From: Methylacidimicrobium sp. AP8 | Lineage (GTDB): Bacteria > Verrucomicrobiota > Verrucomicrobiia > Methylacidiphilales > Methylacidiphilaceae | Assembly (NCBI RefSeq): GCF_903064525.1 | Contig: NZ_LR797830.1 | Coordinates: forward strand, 1,736,001-1,800,000 | Direction: 5' to 3' | Length of the DNA stretch: 64,000 nucleotides | Part shown: piece by piece, positions 47,744 through 57,655 of the stretch | Numbering within the stretch: the first letter of the stretch is position 1 | How the letters are laid out: the number at the start of each line of letters is the position of its first letter | The notes under the pieces: model-generated | Seen by the model: the letters and a program-made list of their open reading frames with translations, nothing else | The model's database searches: none | What the model was told of the DNA's origin: nothing | Translations under genes and position numbers: made by a program

Positions 47744-48486
47744 CCGGACGATGCTCCCAGTCCCCAGGAGCGCAGCCCGAGCGCGAGCTCCGCCACCGAG
47801 GGCTGGCCGGGGGCCGCCGGCTCGTCCAGATAGCCATAGACCAGCTCGCTTCCGAGGGCGGAAAGCACCAGGCGCGAGAGTCCCGCCCACGGTCCCAATC
47901 CCATGAGAGCCCACGCTTGAGATCGCCGTTCGAGCAACACCCGCGCCAGGCAGCGGAGGTCGCCGGGTTCGCGAAGGCGAAGGGCGATTTTCCCCCAGTC
48001 CGGCATCGCACGTTCCAGGGAGGAGCAGATCTCAAGGATCTTTTCCTCGCCCGGGCTGCGCTCCAGCCAATGGACGGAGAGAATCCGCCACTTCCGCTCC
48101 GCCCGCGCCCGTTCCCACCATGCCCGCCACGGCTCGAGGGACCGGTATTCGACATCCAGGGCATCCACAACCGGGAAAAGCTCCGCGAGCAGCCTTTCTC
48201 TCTCTCCCTCCGACCAGCGCCGTCTTCCCCCTTCTTCCGGCGTTCGGAGCGTCAAGAGAGCGGGCCGGCGGCGTGCCGCCAGGGAAGCACGCACGTAGCA
48301 CTCGGGAACTCCAGCTTCTCTCAGGGCGTCGAGCCGGATCTCCACCAAATGGACGGGCGACTCTTCTCGGAGAAAGGACAAGCCGGCGGCTGTGGTGACG
48401 GTGCCGACGATCCATGGAGCGGGTGGCCCTCCCTCCTCGCCGCTCCCTGGCTCCGCCATTGCTTCCATGACGCCGATCCGCCGCAT
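47713..48486 (-). CDS. aroD: 3-dehydroquinate dehydratase, type I
   Basis: Third step of the shikimate pathway. About 257 residues with a TIM-barrel start [20 protein letters not shown] and the substrate-binding EIRLDAL. The catalytic His is in [11 protein letters not shown] (usually SxHDF) and the Schiff-base Lys in [14 protein letters not shown]. The protein is diverged overall, but both catalytic residues are kept. Start uncertain: ATG 48486, 48468 or 48459. Its 3' end overlaps the NDH-2 remnant on the other strand. It is divergent from mreB. Confidence 0.85.
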   Translation of the reverse strand: MRRIGVMEAMAEPGSGEEGGPPAPWIVGTVTTAAGLSFLREESPVHLVEIRLDALREAGVPECYVRASLAARRRPALLTLRTPEEGGRRRWSEGERERLLAELFPVVDALDVEYRSLEPWRAWWERARAERKWRILSVHWLERSPGEEKILEICSSLERAMPDWGKIALRLREPGDLRCLARVLLERRSQAWALMGLGPWAGLSRLVLSALGSELVYGYLDEPAAPGQPSVAELALGLRSWGLGASSGRRMMRAPGR

Positions 48487-48536
48487 TCCCCGTGCCCCCG
48501 CGATCGATACGGAATCTTCCCGATGGAGCCGCCGAG

Positions 48537-49745
48537 ATGCCGAAAGAGGCCGAGGAAACGACGCCGCGCTTTTTTCTAGCAATCCGATCCCTTTTTTTTC
48601 AAGCTGCAATTAGACTCGTGAATATTCCTCCGCTTCTCGAATCCACACCGCCGAAGCCGGCTGGGCCTCCTTCGGAACGGGGCCACTTCGGCAGGCGGCT
48701 CTCACCGCGCCTGTGGGAATGGGCATCCTCCGCGCTCACCAACGACATCGGCATCGATCTCGGAACGGCGAACACCTTGGTCTACATTCGCGGCAAAGGC
48801 ATCGTCCTGCGGGAGCCTTCGGTCGTGGCGGTGCACCCGGCAACCAAGCAGGTCGTGGCCGTCGGCGGGGAAGCCAAACGGATGCTGGGCCGCACTCCCG
48901 GGAACATCCAAGCGATCCGCCCTCTGAAGGATGGAGTCATCGCGGACTTCGACCTCGCCGGCGAGATGCTCAAGACCTTCATCCGCAAAACACAAGCAAG
49001 GTTTATGTTCCGGCGGCCGAGGGTCGTCATCGCCGTGCCCAGCGGGATCACGGAGGTCGAGCGGAGGGCGGTAGAAGAGTCGACACGGCAGGCGGGCGCT
49101 CGGGAAGTCTATCTGGTCGAGGAGCCGATGGCGGCGGCGATCGGGGTGGGGCTTCCCATCCAAGAGGCGTCCGGCAACATGATCGTCGACATCGGCGGCG
49201 GGACCACGGAGGTGGCGATCATATCCCTTTCGGGCATCGTCTACTCGCGCAGCGTGCGGGTTGCGGGCGATGAGCTCGACGAGAGCATTTCCAATTATCT
49301 CCGACGCGCCTATAATCTGATGATCGGCGAGCGGACGGCCGAAGAGATCAAGATGCGGATCGGCTCCGCCCATCCTCTGGAGACGGAAACCTCCATGGAG
49401 GTACGCGGGCGCGATCTGGTCGCCGGGCTTCCGAAGACCTTGACGATCACCTCGCAAGAGGTGCGTGAAGCCATGATGGAAACTCTTTCGGTGATCGTCG
49501 AGTCTGTCCGCATCACCTTGGAACGATGCCCTCCGGAGCTCTCCGCCGATCTTTTGGAAAGAGGCGTCGTGCTGGCGGGAGGGGGCGCTCTCCTGCGCGG
49601 GCTCGACCGCTTGCTGACCGAAGAGACCTCTCTGCCCGTGCATGTCGCCGAAGATCCGCTCAGCGCCGTCGCCGAGGGCACCGGAGCGATTTTGGAGGAA
49701 TATTCGATTCTCAAAAAGGTCGCCCGGGCGGAGGGTCGTCGCTAA
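48537..49745 (+). CDS. mreB: Rod-shape-determining actin homologue MreB
   Basis: Bacterial actin that guides elongation wall synthesis. Actin ATPase motifs: [38 protein letters not shown], and [19 protein letters not shown]. The core (about 350 residues) is normal, but the N-terminus is extended by some 60 residues rich in Pro, Ser and Arg. I use ATG 48537, with GGAG eight bases upstream; a GTG at 48618 would shorten the extension but has no ribosome site. It opens mreB-mreC-mreD-mrdA-rodA. Confidence 0.95.
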   Translation: MPKEAEETTPRFFLAIRSLFFQAAIRLVNIPPLLESTPPKPAGPPSERGHFGRRLSPRLWEWASSALTNDIGIDLGTANTLVYIRGKGIVLREPSVVAVHPATKQVVAVGGEAKRMLGRTPGNIQAIRPLKDGVIADFDLAGEMLKTFIRKTQARFMFRRPRVVIAVPSGITEVERRAVEESTRQAGAREVYLVEEPMAAAIGVGLPIQEASGNMIVDIGGGTTEVAIISLSGIVYSRSVRVAGDELDESISNYLRRAYNLMIGERTAEEIKMRIGSAHPLETETSMEVRGRDLVAGLPKTLTITSQEVREAMMETLSVIVESVRITLERCPPELSADLLERGVVLAGGGALLRGLDRLLTEETSLPVHVAEDPLSAVAEGTGAILEEYSILKKVARAEGRR

Positions 49746-49800
49746 GATTGAGAGCATCCTTGCCGTAGGCGATCGCCGCTATCTGAGTTATCTTCGCATC

Positions 49801-50694
49801 ATGCCGGTCGACGAAGATTCGCCGCCATCCGCTCACCGGGAGCCGGCCGTCGGGTTCCCCCGAAGAATCGGGCGAGTGCCGCTTTACCTGGGTGTCGCTT
49901 CCCTGTTCCTGGTCCTGATCGGACTGGCCCTCCCGCGCGCCTGGGAGCGGCAGCTGCACAAGATCGGGCTGGAAATGGCCTCGCCTTTCCTCTCGATCTG
50001 GGATCGTTGCGTGAAGTTCTGGGACGATTTCGAGCTGGGCACCAAGACACTGAACCAGATCCAGGGCGAACTCAAGCAGCTGCGCGTCCGAAACGCAGAG
50101 CTGGCGATGCAGAACAGCTATCTGAGCCACCTAAAGGAGGAAAATGAGCGCCTCCGGGAAATGCTTTCCTTCCGGCACAACTCATCGTTCCACCTGCTAT
50201 CCTGCCGCGTCATCAGCCGGGATCCCTCGAATTGGTGGAGCAACATTTACGTCGATATCGGCTGGGGGGATGACGGGCGCCTCTCTTCGGATCTTCCGGT
50301 CGTCACTCCTCGCGGAGTCGTGGGCAAAACCGGGATCATCGCCCGTAACTTAAGTCAGATTATATTACTCACCAATGAGAATTGCAAAATCTCCGCCGTG
50401 AGCGAGGTCTCGAAGGATCAAGGGCTGGTCGTCGGCGCGGGGACCCCGGCGGACAACAAGCCGTACGCGCGCATGATCTATCTGCCGAGAAATGCCCAGG
50501 TGGCCGCCGGAGAGCGGATTTTGACGAGCGGCCTAGGCGGCGTGTTCCCCGCCGGGCTGTACGTAGGCAGCGTGACGCAAGTGCTGCCGCTAGAAGCTTC
50601 CCGATCCTTCGGGCTCTATCGCGAGGCCACGGTTGACCCGGGCGCCGATCTGGCGCAGGTTTCCGAGGTGTTCATCGTTCTGCCGGAGCGGTAG
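49801..50694 (+). CDS. mreC: Rod-shape-determining protein MreC
   Basis: 297 residues: a cytosolic N-terminus, one membrane helix (about 26-45, LYLGVASLFLVLIGLAL), a coiled coil (about 82-120), and two beta domains: VISRDPSNWWSNIYVDIGWGD, VVTPRGVVGKTGIIARNLSQ and the closing GAGTPADNKPY and VAAGERILTSGLGGVFPAGL. These are standard MreC features. It bridges the cytosolic MreB ring to PBP2 outside. ATG 49801, 55 bases after mreB. Confidence 0.94.
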   Translation: MPVDEDSPPSAHREPAVGFPRRIGRVPLYLGVASLFLVLIGLALPRAWERQLHKIGLEMASPFLSIWDRCVKFWDDFELGTKTLNQIQGELKQLRVRNAELAMQNSYLSHLKEENERLREMLSFRHNSSFHLLSCRVISRDPSNWWSNIYVDIGWGDDGRLSSDLPVVTPRGVVGKTGIIARNLSQIILLTNENCKISAVSEVSKDQGLVVGAGTPADNKPYARMIYLPRNAQVAAGERILTSGLGGVFPAGLYVGSVTQVLPLEASRSFGLYREATVDPGADLAQVSEVFIVLPER

Positions 50695-50782
50695 GCGAGA
50701 GGGCCCTGCCGCTGCTTTCCATTGCTATGGCCTTTTGAAGGCGCTATAGAGGAAGGCGAACGATGCGGGTAGAGGAGTCACG

Positions 50783-51358
50783 ATGCGCTGGTTAGGCGCT
50801 GGCCTTGGCCGTAAGGCGCTCTACACGGTGCCGGCCCTTCTTTGCCTTCTACTTTTCGTTGTGGCCACGCCCGTGCAAATGGTTCTCCCGAACCTGCCTC
50901 TGCTGCGTGTGAAGCCGGATCTGCCTGCGCTCCTGATCGCCTATGCCGCCTTCCGCCTTCCCATCATCGTCTCCTTCGGCCTTGCGGCGGCCGCCGGATT
51001 CTGGCGGGATCTGCTCACGGCCGGGCCGATCGGTCCGAGTGTGTTTGCCTTTACGCTGGCCGCCATCCTGGTCTTTCTACTCCGGGAGTCGCTTTCGTGG
51101 CGCAGCCTCCCATTTTTCCCTCCGCTCGCCGGCCTGGCCACCTTCGCCGTCCTGGCATCCTCGCACGCGGTCCGGCTGCTGGAACTGCGCCACTGGGGCG
51201 GGATTGCGGCCGCGTGGGGCGAATTCGGAATCGCGTCGGCGCTGACGGCCGTGATCAGCTTTCCCGTCGGATGGGCTTTCGACTGGAGCTTCCGACTGCT
51301 GCAGGCCAAGGCGCCGGAGGAGCAGGAAGAAGATCTGGTGGAGATCGAATGGCTCTGA
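50783..51358 (+). CDS. mreD: Rod-shape-determining protein MreD-like
   Basis: 191 residues with five to six membrane helices and few conserved residues, as usual for MreD. Identification rests on size, topology (for example ALYTVPALLCLLLFVVAT and FGLAAAAGFWRDLLTAGPIG) and position between mreC and the PBP2 gene. The conserved GFWRDLLTAGPIG segment matches GLLxDLLSGxPLG of the family. ATG 50783 is preceded by GAGGAG. Its stop overlaps the start of mrdA. Confidence 0.88.
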   Translation: MRWLGAGLGRKALYTVPALLCLLLFVVATPVQMVLPNLPLLRVKPDLPALLIAYAAFRLPIIVSFGLAAAAGFWRDLLTAGPIGPSVFAFTLAAILVFLLRESLSWRSLPFFPPLAGLATFAVLASSHAVRLLELRHWGGIAAAWGEFGIASALTAVISFPVGWAFDWSFRLLQAKAPEEQEEDLVEIEWL

Positions 51359-53406
51359 TGGAACCGCTCGCTTCCCCTCCGCCCTACCGGCCCAAGCTGC
51401 GCATCGGCATCGTCGCCATCCTGATCACGGCGTGCCTGGGGCTCCTGGTCGCCCGCCTGTGGGTCCTGCAAGTCGTGGAAGGACAGACGTACGCCAGCCG
51501 GCTACGCAACCAGACCACGATCGCCCTCCGCCTGGACGGCGCCCGCGGCCCGATCCTGGATCGAAACGGGATCGCTCTTGCCGAGAACCGCGCCACCTAC
51601 GAGATCGATCTCTACCTCGACCAGCTCGTGCGCGACTACCCGAAGCGCCATCGGGGCCGGGTGCCTCGCATCCTGGTGGAACGGAGAATGGGAGGTGCGA
51701 CCTTGCTGCGCAAGGAGCCCGACATCTACCGGATCGTCATGACCGATCTGATCCCGATCGCCAACGCCTTGCACCTGGAAGTGAAGCTCGATCCGAATGA
51801 GCTTCAGCGCCACTACTTCACAAGCCCGAGCGTCCCCTATCGCTTCGCTTCGGACCTTAGCTACGTCAGCGTCGCGCGGTTTGCCGAGCAGAACTTGGGC
51901 GTTCCCGGCATCGACGTGGCAGTGCGGCCGGTGCGCCACTACAATTTCGGAGCCTTCGCTTCGCATATCCTCGGCTATGTGGGACCTCCGGCAGAGAAGG
52001 AGGACCTCGGACCCGACGGAAACGAGCTGGAAACGATCGGCCGCATCGGTGTCGAACGGCTGATGGATGGACAGCTGCAAGGGAAGCCTGGCGGGAGGAT
52101 TCTCCGGGTCAACTATCGCGGCTACATCGTAGCGGAGGAGGCCTACAAGAGCCCCGGCCTCGGCTCTTCGGTCTATCTCACCCTCGACGCGCGGATGCAG
52201 GCGATCGTGCAAGAGGCTCTCCGTGACGTGGGTCGAGGGGCGGCCATCGTCATGGATCCGAACACCGGGGATATCTTGGCCATGGCCTCCGTCCCCGATT
52301 TCGACCCCAACGTGTTCATCCCCAGGATCAGCCACGAAGACTGGACGAGGCTGACCACCGATCCGACGCGCCCCCTCCTCAACCGGAGCGTCGCCGCGTA
52401 CTCCCCCGGATCCACGTTCAAGGTGCTGGTCTCCCTGGCCGCCCTGAAATACGGGGCCATCACACCGAGCACCCAGATTTATTCTCCCGCCGCGATCGAC
52501 ATCGGCGGGCACCTCTTTCACGACTGGACCAAGACCGGACGCGGGAACATCAACCTCGTGGAGGCGCTCCAGTATTCGTGCAACACCTTCTTCTATCAGG
52601 TGGGCATCCGCACGGGGATCAAGCATCTGGACGAGATGGCCGCCCTTTGCGGCTTCGGGCAGCCGACCGGGCTTTCCTATCTCGGTGAAGCCTCCGGCAT
52701 CCTGCCGGGGCCGGAATGGATGAAGATCCATCACCCGCTCGAGCGATGGACGACCGCGCATACGGCCAACCTCTCGATCGGACAGGGCTTCCTCGAAGTC
52801 ACCCCTCTGCAAATGGTGCTTTTGATCAGCGCCGTCGCCAACGGGGGCACCCTTCTCTATCCCCGGCTGGTCGTCGGCGTCAGCGACGCGCAAGGCCGCC
52901 AGATCGCTTCCATCCCTCCCCGGCCGCGCGCCGATCTCGGAATGCGCAGAGAAGATCTCGACGCCGTCCGGAAGGGCTTGCTCGCCGTGGTCGAAAGCGG
53001 AACCGGCCATTCGGTGGCGATCCCCGGAGTCGCCATCGCCGGCAAGACCGGCTCCGCCCAGGCGAAGCGGAAGTGGAAGGGGAAGCTCTACAACGATACT
53101 CGGGCCTGGTTCGTCGGCTTCGTCCCGTACGATCGTCCGAGGTACGCCTTCGGCGTCCTGGTCGAAGGGGGCATCAGCGGCGGAGCCACGGCCGGACCGA
53201 TCGCCCACAAGATCGTAGAAGGACTTTTGGCCTTGGAGCGCACGGGGACCGCTCCGCAGCTTGTCTACTTCACTCCGGCTAAGGGCAACTTCAACGGCCT
53301 CACAGAGATTCAACCGAAGACCGACACGGGCCAGCCGGTCCGCCCCGCCGTTCCGGTCCGCGAAGAGGAAGACAGCCAGGAGGACTCTTCATCGGATCAA
53401 GGGTAG
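51349..53406 (+). CDS. mrdA: Penicillin-binding protein 2 (elongation transpeptidase)
   Basis: 685-residue class B PBP cross-linking peptidoglycan in the elongasome. One N-terminal membrane helix (about 18-38), a dimerisation domain (about 60-230), then the transpeptidase: STFK with the active Ser near 355 (AYSPGSTFKV), SCN (YSCNTFF), and KTG (AGKTGSAQ). The 60-residue tail is charged. I choose ATG 51349 (MALMEPLASP), with GGAG five bases upstream; it overlaps the mreD end by 10 bases. RodA follows 14 bases later, its usual partner. Confidence 0.95.
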   Translation: MALMEPLASPPPYRPKLRIGIVAILITACLGLLVARLWVLQVVEGQTYASRLRNQTTIALRLDGARGPILDRNGIALAENRATYEIDLYLDQLVRDYPKRHRGRVPRILVERRMGGATLLRKEPDIYRIVMTDLIPIANALHLEVKLDPNELQRHYFTSPSVPYRFASDLSYVSVARFAEQNLGVPGIDVAVRPVRHYNFGAFASHILGYVGPPAEKEDLGPDGNELETIGRIGVERLMDGQLQGKPGGRILRVNYRGYIVAEEAYKSPGLGSSVYLTLDARMQAIVQEALRDVGRGAAIVMDPNTGDILAMASVPDFDPNVFIPRISHEDWTRLTTDPTRPLLNRSVAAYSPGSTFKVLVSLAALKYGAITPSTQIYSPAAIDIGGHLFHDWTKTGRGNINLVEALQYSCNTFFYQVGIRTGIKHLDEMAALCGFGQPTGLSYLGEASGILPGPEWMKIHHPLERWTTAHTANLSIGQGFLEVTPLQMVLLISAVANGGTLLYPRLVVGVSDAQGRQIASIPPRPRADLGMRREDLDAVRKGLLAVVESGTGHSVAIPGVAIAGKTGSAQAKRKWKGKLYNDTRAWFVGFVPYDRPRYAFGVLVEGGISGGATAGPIAHKIVEGLLALERTGTAPQLVYFTPAKGNFNGLTEIQPKTDTGQPVRPAVPVREEEDSQEDSSSDQG

Positions 53407-53419
53407 GAAACAAGCAGCC

Positions 53420-54589
53420 ATGGGGGAAAACGAGCACCTGAGCTTCCTGACCAAGGTGACGCGGTTCGACTGGTCGCTTCCGCTGGTGGCAGCCGCCCTG
53501 GCAGCTTTCGGAATCGTCGTCGTCTATAGCGCTACCTACTCGAGCGAAAGCCAGGATTTCCGCAACGCGGCCTTTTCGCAAGCCGCTTGGTTCCTAATCG
53601 GCATGGCGGCCTTCTTCGTCCTTTCCTTCATCGATTACCGCGTCTGGGTAAAATGGGGATGGCTTTTCTTTCTGGCCTCTCTTCCTGCGCTTGCGGTCGT
53701 GCTCATGATCGGCCAGACCGTCAACGGGGCCAAGAGCTGGCTCCACTTCGGCCCGATTAGCGTCGAACCCGCCGATTTCACCAAAATCAGCTTCGTCCTC
53801 CTGGGGGCTTGGTGGGTGGACCGGACCAACCATCGCGGGCTCCTTTTCGCGGCCCCGCTCGTGGCGGCCATGCTGGTCCCCATGATCCTTGTTCTGAAGC
53901 AGCCGGCGCTTGGGTCCGCCGGCGTATTCCTGCCTCTCTGCTTCGCCATCCTTTTCGTCGGCGGTTTGAAGATGCGTTATGTCCTTCTGGGCCTGCTCGG
54001 CCTGCTGGGGGTGCTCGCCTATGCCTACATCGGGGTCGGCAAGCTCGGCTGGGACATCCCCGGACTCAAGCCGTACCAGATGAACCGAATCCGCACGTTC
54101 TTCGATCCCACTCTCGATCCGCTCGGCGCGGGCTGGACGATCAACCAATCCCTCATCGCGATCGGTTCCGGCGGGTTCTCCGGCAAAGGCTATCTCAAAG
54201 GCACCCAGAACATGCTCGGGTTTCTGCCGAAGAACATCTCCTACACCGACTTCATCTTCTCGGTAGTGGGAGAGGAGTGGGGCTTTCTCGGGGGAGCGGC
54301 GGTCATCGCCGGCGAGTGCCTCCTGCTCCTGCTCTGCCTCCGGATCGCCTTCGGCGCTCGGGAGGCGGCGGGCCGCGCCCTCGCCGTGGGGATCGCCACG
54401 ATTCTTTTTACGCATATTTTCGTGAATGTCGGGATGACGATCAAGGTGGTGCCGATCACTGGCATTCCCTTGCCGTTCATCAGCTATGGAGGAACCTTCC
54501 TCATTACCTGCCTTGCGGGATTGGGCCTGGTGGAGAGCGTATGGATCCATCGGAAAACCGAAGACAACCGACCATCGCCCGACACCTGA
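53420..54589 (+). CDS. rodA: Peptidoglycan glycosyltransferase RodA (SEDS)
   Basis: 389 residues, about ten membrane helices. SEDS polymerase paired with PBP2. Conserved segments: VVVYSATY, TVNGAKSWLHFGPISVEPAD, MNRIRTFFDPTLDPLGAGW, SLIAIGSGGFSGKGYLKGTQ, SYTDFIFSVVGEEWGFLGG and PITGIPLPFISYGGT. The catalytic aspartate region is DFIFS near 275. ATG 53420 begins the conserved N-terminus; a longer in-frame start overlaps the mrdA end and is not needed. The following 204 bases to rng hold no gene. Confidence 0.96.
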   Translation: MGENEHLSFLTKVTRFDWSLPLVAAALAAFGIVVVYSATYSSESQDFRNAAFSQAAWFLIGMAAFFVLSFIDYRVWVKWGWLFFLASLPALAVVLMIGQTVNGAKSWLHFGPISVEPADFTKISFVLLGAWWVDRTNHRGLLFAAPLVAAMLVPMILVLKQPALGSAGVFLPLCFAILFVGGLKMRYVLLGLLGLLGVLAYAYIGVGKLGWDIPGLKPYQMNRIRTFFDPTLDPLGAGWTINQSLIAIGSGGFSGKGYLKGTQNMLGFLPKNISYTDFIFSVVGEEWGFLGGAAVIAGECLLLLLCLRIAFGAREAAGRALAVGIATILFTHIFVNVGMTIKVVPITGIPLPFISYGGTFLITCLAGLGLVESVWIHRKTEDNRPSPDT

Positions 54590-54793
54590 AGAGGCTGAGC
54601 GGCGCCCTTGTCGCGATTGCCCGCCGATTCGTCCTTCCCGAGGAGGGAGACGGAGCGGGTGATCCGCCGCCGGCCGCCCAGCCGCGCCCTCGATCCATTC
54701 TGGAGAAGACTTCAGCAAACCGCCATCGGCCGGCATGCCGCTCCACCGGCGGCTCCCGGCAGAGACGATGGCAAGAAAAGAAGGAGACCAATC

Positions 54794-56365
54794 ATGTTTT
54801 TCGACCGAATCCGGCGTTGGGTCCGTCTGAAGCCGAACGCGAACACAAAGGAAATCGCCATCAGCTGCGAGCCGCTGGAGTACCGGGTCGCCCTCCTGGA
54901 AGATGGCCAGTTGGAAGAGTTGGCCATTGAACGGCGCGGGCAGCGCGGGATCGCCGGCAACATCTACAAGGGGCGCGTCAACAATGTGGAGCCCGCCCTC
55001 AAAGCGCTCTTCGTCGACATCGGGGTGGGGAAAAACGCATTCCTCCACTATTGGGACGCCATTCCCGCCGCCCTCGATGCAAGCTTCGAAACGGTCGAGC
55101 GGCGCAGGCGCAAAAGCAAAGCCCGTCCTCCTCGGGCCGACGACATCCCCAAAATCTACCCGGCCGGCTCCGAGGTGGTCGTCCAGGTCACCAAAGGCCC
55201 CATCGGAACCAAAGGGGCCCGTGTCACCACCAATATAAGCCTGGCCGGCCGATATCTGGTGCTCACCCCGTTCAGCGAGCAGTTCGGCATCTCCCGAAAA
55301 ATCGAGGACCCGAAGGAGCGTGCGCGGCTCCGGAAGATCCTCGACTCGCTCGACGTTCCCGAAGGAATGGGGTTGATCTTCCGCACGGTGGGGGAGGGCG
55401 CGCGAGCGCGCTATTTCGTCCGGGATCTGGCCTTGCTCCTCCAGCAATGGCAAGAGATCAACGATAAGATCCGCTCCCTGCCCGCTCCGAGCCTTGTCTA
55501 CCAAGAGCCGGATCTCATCCAGCGGACGGTGCGGGATTTTCTGACCGACGACGTGGAGCGGATCCTCATCGATGACGAGGAGGAAGCCAAGCGCGTCCGC
55601 GAGATGGTAGGGCTCATTTCCTCCCGATCGCAGAAAAAGATCGTCTCCTACAAGGATCCCACCCCGCTCTTCGAACGGCTCAACATCGAAAAACAGATCG
55701 ACACCGCCTTCGGCCGAAAGGTGGAGCTCGCCAGCGGCGGCTACATCGTGATCGATGAGACCGAGGCTCTCGTCGCCATCGATGTCAACACGGGGAGGGC
55801 CCGCTGCGGACGGGACCAAGGAGGAGCCATATTCCAGACCAATATGGAGGCCGCGCGGGAAATCGCGCGGCAGCTGCGCCTGCGCAACATCGGAGGCTTG
55901 ATCGTGATCGATTTCATCGACATGAAGAGCCGCCGGGAAGGAGAAGCCGTCGTGCAGAGGCTAAAGGAATGCGTGCGGCGCGACAAGGCGAAGATCAACA
56001 TTCTGCCTATGTCCGACTTCGGCCTCGTCCAGATGACCCGACAGCGCGTCCAGGAAAGCATCCGGCACTCCCTCTATGTTCCGTGCCCCACCTGCCAGGG
56101 ACGGGGGATGGTCAAGTCTCCGGAAACCATGAGCATCGAGATTCAGCGGGCCATCGTCCGGGCCATGCGGCTCCATCCGGAGGTCAAGGAGCTTCGCGTC
56201 CTCGTCCTTCCTTCGACTCTCGAACGATTGAAAACCGAAGATGAGGAGCTTCTGCTCGACCTCGAGCGGCGGCTTCAGGGGAAGCTCTATTTCCGGACCG
56301 ATACCCGCCTGGGAGCCGAGCAGTTCACGCTTCTCAACGCGATCACGGGCGAAGAAATCACCTGA
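54794..56365 (+). CDS. rng: Ribonuclease E/G family endoribonuclease
   Basis: 523 residues. S1 domain near 35-125 (GNIYKGRVNNVEPALKALFVDIG) with an insertion, then the RNase H-like and DNase I-like core: magnesium aspartates in EALVAIDVNTGRA and IVIDFIDMKSR, and zinc-link CPTCQGRG (about 433-440). Short, without the scaffold tail of RNase E, so closer to RNase G. The name rng is positional as well: the gene follows rodA as in many bacteria. It processes rRNA and turns over mRNA. ATG 54794 with GGAG seven bases before. Confidence 0.93.
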   Translation: MFFDRIRRWVRLKPNANTKEIAISCEPLEYRVALLEDGQLEELAIERRGQRGIAGNIYKGRVNNVEPALKALFVDIGVGKNAFLHYWDAIPAALDASFETVERRRRKSKARPPRADDIPKIYPAGSEVVVQVTKGPIGTKGARVTTNISLAGRYLVLTPFSEQFGISRKIEDPKERARLRKILDSLDVPEGMGLIFRTVGEGARARYFVRDLALLLQQWQEINDKIRSLPAPSLVYQEPDLIQRTVRDFLTDDVERILIDDEEEAKRVREMVGLISSRSQKKIVSYKDPTPLFERLNIEKQIDTAFGRKVELASGGYIVIDETEALVAIDVNTGRARCGRDQGGAIFQTNMEAAREIARQLRLRNIGGLIVIDFIDMKSRREGEAVVQRLKECVRRDKAKINILPMSDFGLVQMTRQRVQESIRHSLYVPCPTCQGRGMVKSPETMSIEIQRAIVRAMRLHPEVKELRVLVLPSTLERLKTEDEELLLDLERRLQGKLYFRTDTRLGAEQFTLLNAITGEEIT

Positions 56366-56383
56366 GGCGATCCGGGTTGTCCC

Positions 56384-57655
56384 ATGCTCGACATTCACTG
56401 GCTCCGTCAGAACCCCCAAGAAGCTCGCGAGCGCCTCCGGACCCGAGGCCGTGGAGACGACGAGCTGGTCGACCGGCTCCTCCAGCTCGACGAGAAGCTC
56501 CGGGCGGTCATCCACTCGGTCGAAGGGATGCGGGCCAAGCGCAAGCAGGTGAGCCGGGAAATCGGATTGCGCCGCGGAAGGGAAGAGCCGCCCGCGGAGC
56601 TCCTGATCGATATGCGAAATCTGGGGAAAGCGATCGAGGAGCTCGAAGGTAAGCGGCAGCAGCTGGAAGCTGAGGTCCGCGGTCTGCTGCTGCTTCTTCC
56701 CAACCTACCCCATCCCACCGTGCCGCTTGGAAACGACTCGGCCGCCAATCAGACGGTCCGTTCCTGGGGGAACCCGCGCTCGTTCTCCTTTCCGCCTAAA
56801 CCCCATTGGGAGATCGGACAAGCACGCGGCTGGCTGGATTTCGCCGCCGCCGTCAAGCTGGCCGGCAGCGGCTTCGCACTCTACCGCGGCGAGGGAGCCC
56901 GCCTGCAGCGAACGCTTCTGCGCTTCATGCTCGACCTGCACGTGAGGGAACACGGATACACGGAAATCTGGCCGCCGTTTCTCGTCCGGGGCGAGGTCGC
57001 CGTCGGCAGCGGCCATCTCCCGAAATTCGCCGAGGAGATGTACCGCATCCCGGCCGATGACCTCTACCTCCTTCCGACCGCGGAGCTGGCGTTGGTGAAC
57101 CTCCACCGGGAGGAAATCCTTCCGGAGTCGGCGCTTCCCCTCCGCTACGTCGCCTACAGCCCCTGTTTCCGCCGAGAAGCGGGAAGTGCTGGGAAGGACA
57201 CCCGCGGTCTGCTGCGCCTCCATCAATTCGAAAAGGTCGAGCTGGTCCAGGTGGTGCATCCAGAACGCTCCTACGAGGCTTTGGAAGATCTCGTGCGTCA
57301 CGCCGAAGAGGTCCTCCGGCGGCTCGAGATCCCCTACCGCGTCACCCTGCTCTGCTCCGGCGACATGGGGTTCGGGGCGGCCAAATGCTACGACCTGGAA
57401 GTGTGGGCGCCGGGAGTCGGTGCATGGCTGGAGGTCTCCTCCTGCAGCAACCTGGAGGATTTCCAGGCCCGCCGGATGAACCTCCGCTGCCGGCCTGATC
57501 CCGCCGGCAAGCCGCGCTACTGCCATACCCTCAACGGATCGGGCACCGCCCTGCCGCGCCTTCTGGCGGCCCTCCTGGAAAATCATCAGCAGGAGGACGG
57601 GCGGGTGTTGCTTCCCGAGGCGTTTCGCGCTTATTATGCAAAGGAATTTTTATGA
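56384..57655 (+). CDS. serS: Seryl-tRNA synthetase
   Basis: 423-residue class II synthetase. A long N-terminal coiled coil (about 25-110, binds the long arm of tRNA-Ser), motif 2 FRREAGSAGKDTRGLLRLHQF (about 264-284) and motif 3 NGSGTALPRLLAALLEN (near 386-402). The last of these has ALPRLL where AVGRTL is usual. The stop overlaps the prc start (ATGA). Confidence 0.96.
   Translation: MLDIHWLRQNPQEARERLRTRGRGDDELVDRLLQLDEKLRAVIHSVEGMRAKRKQVSREIGLRRGREEPPAELLIDMRNLGKAIEELEGKRQQLEAEVRGLLLLLPNLPHPTVPLGNDSAANQTVRSWGNPRSFSFPPKPHWEIGQARGWLDFAAAVKLAGSGFALYRGEGARLQRTLLRFMLDLHVREHGYTEIWPPFLVRGEVAVGSGHLPKFAEEMYRIPADDLYLLPTAELALVNLHREEILPESALPLRYVAYSPCFRREAGSAGKDTRGLLRLHQFEKVELVQVVHPERSYEALEDLVRHAEEVLRRLEIPYRVTLLCSGDMGFGAAKCYDLEVWAPGVGAWLEVSSCSNLEDFQARRMNLRCRPDPAGKPRYCHTLNGSGTALPRLLAALLENHQQEDGRVLLPEAFRAYYAKEFL

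Noticed and set aside
47467-48579. 370-codon plus-strand open frame over aroD
   Set aside because: The minus strand encodes the dehydroquinate dehydratase with both catalytic residues; the plus-strand product is Pro/Arg/Ser-rich with no motif. Only the NDH-2 remnant in another frame is meaningful.
53594-55819. 741-codon minus-strand open frame
   Set aside because: Antisense to rodA and rng, which both carry full family motifs.
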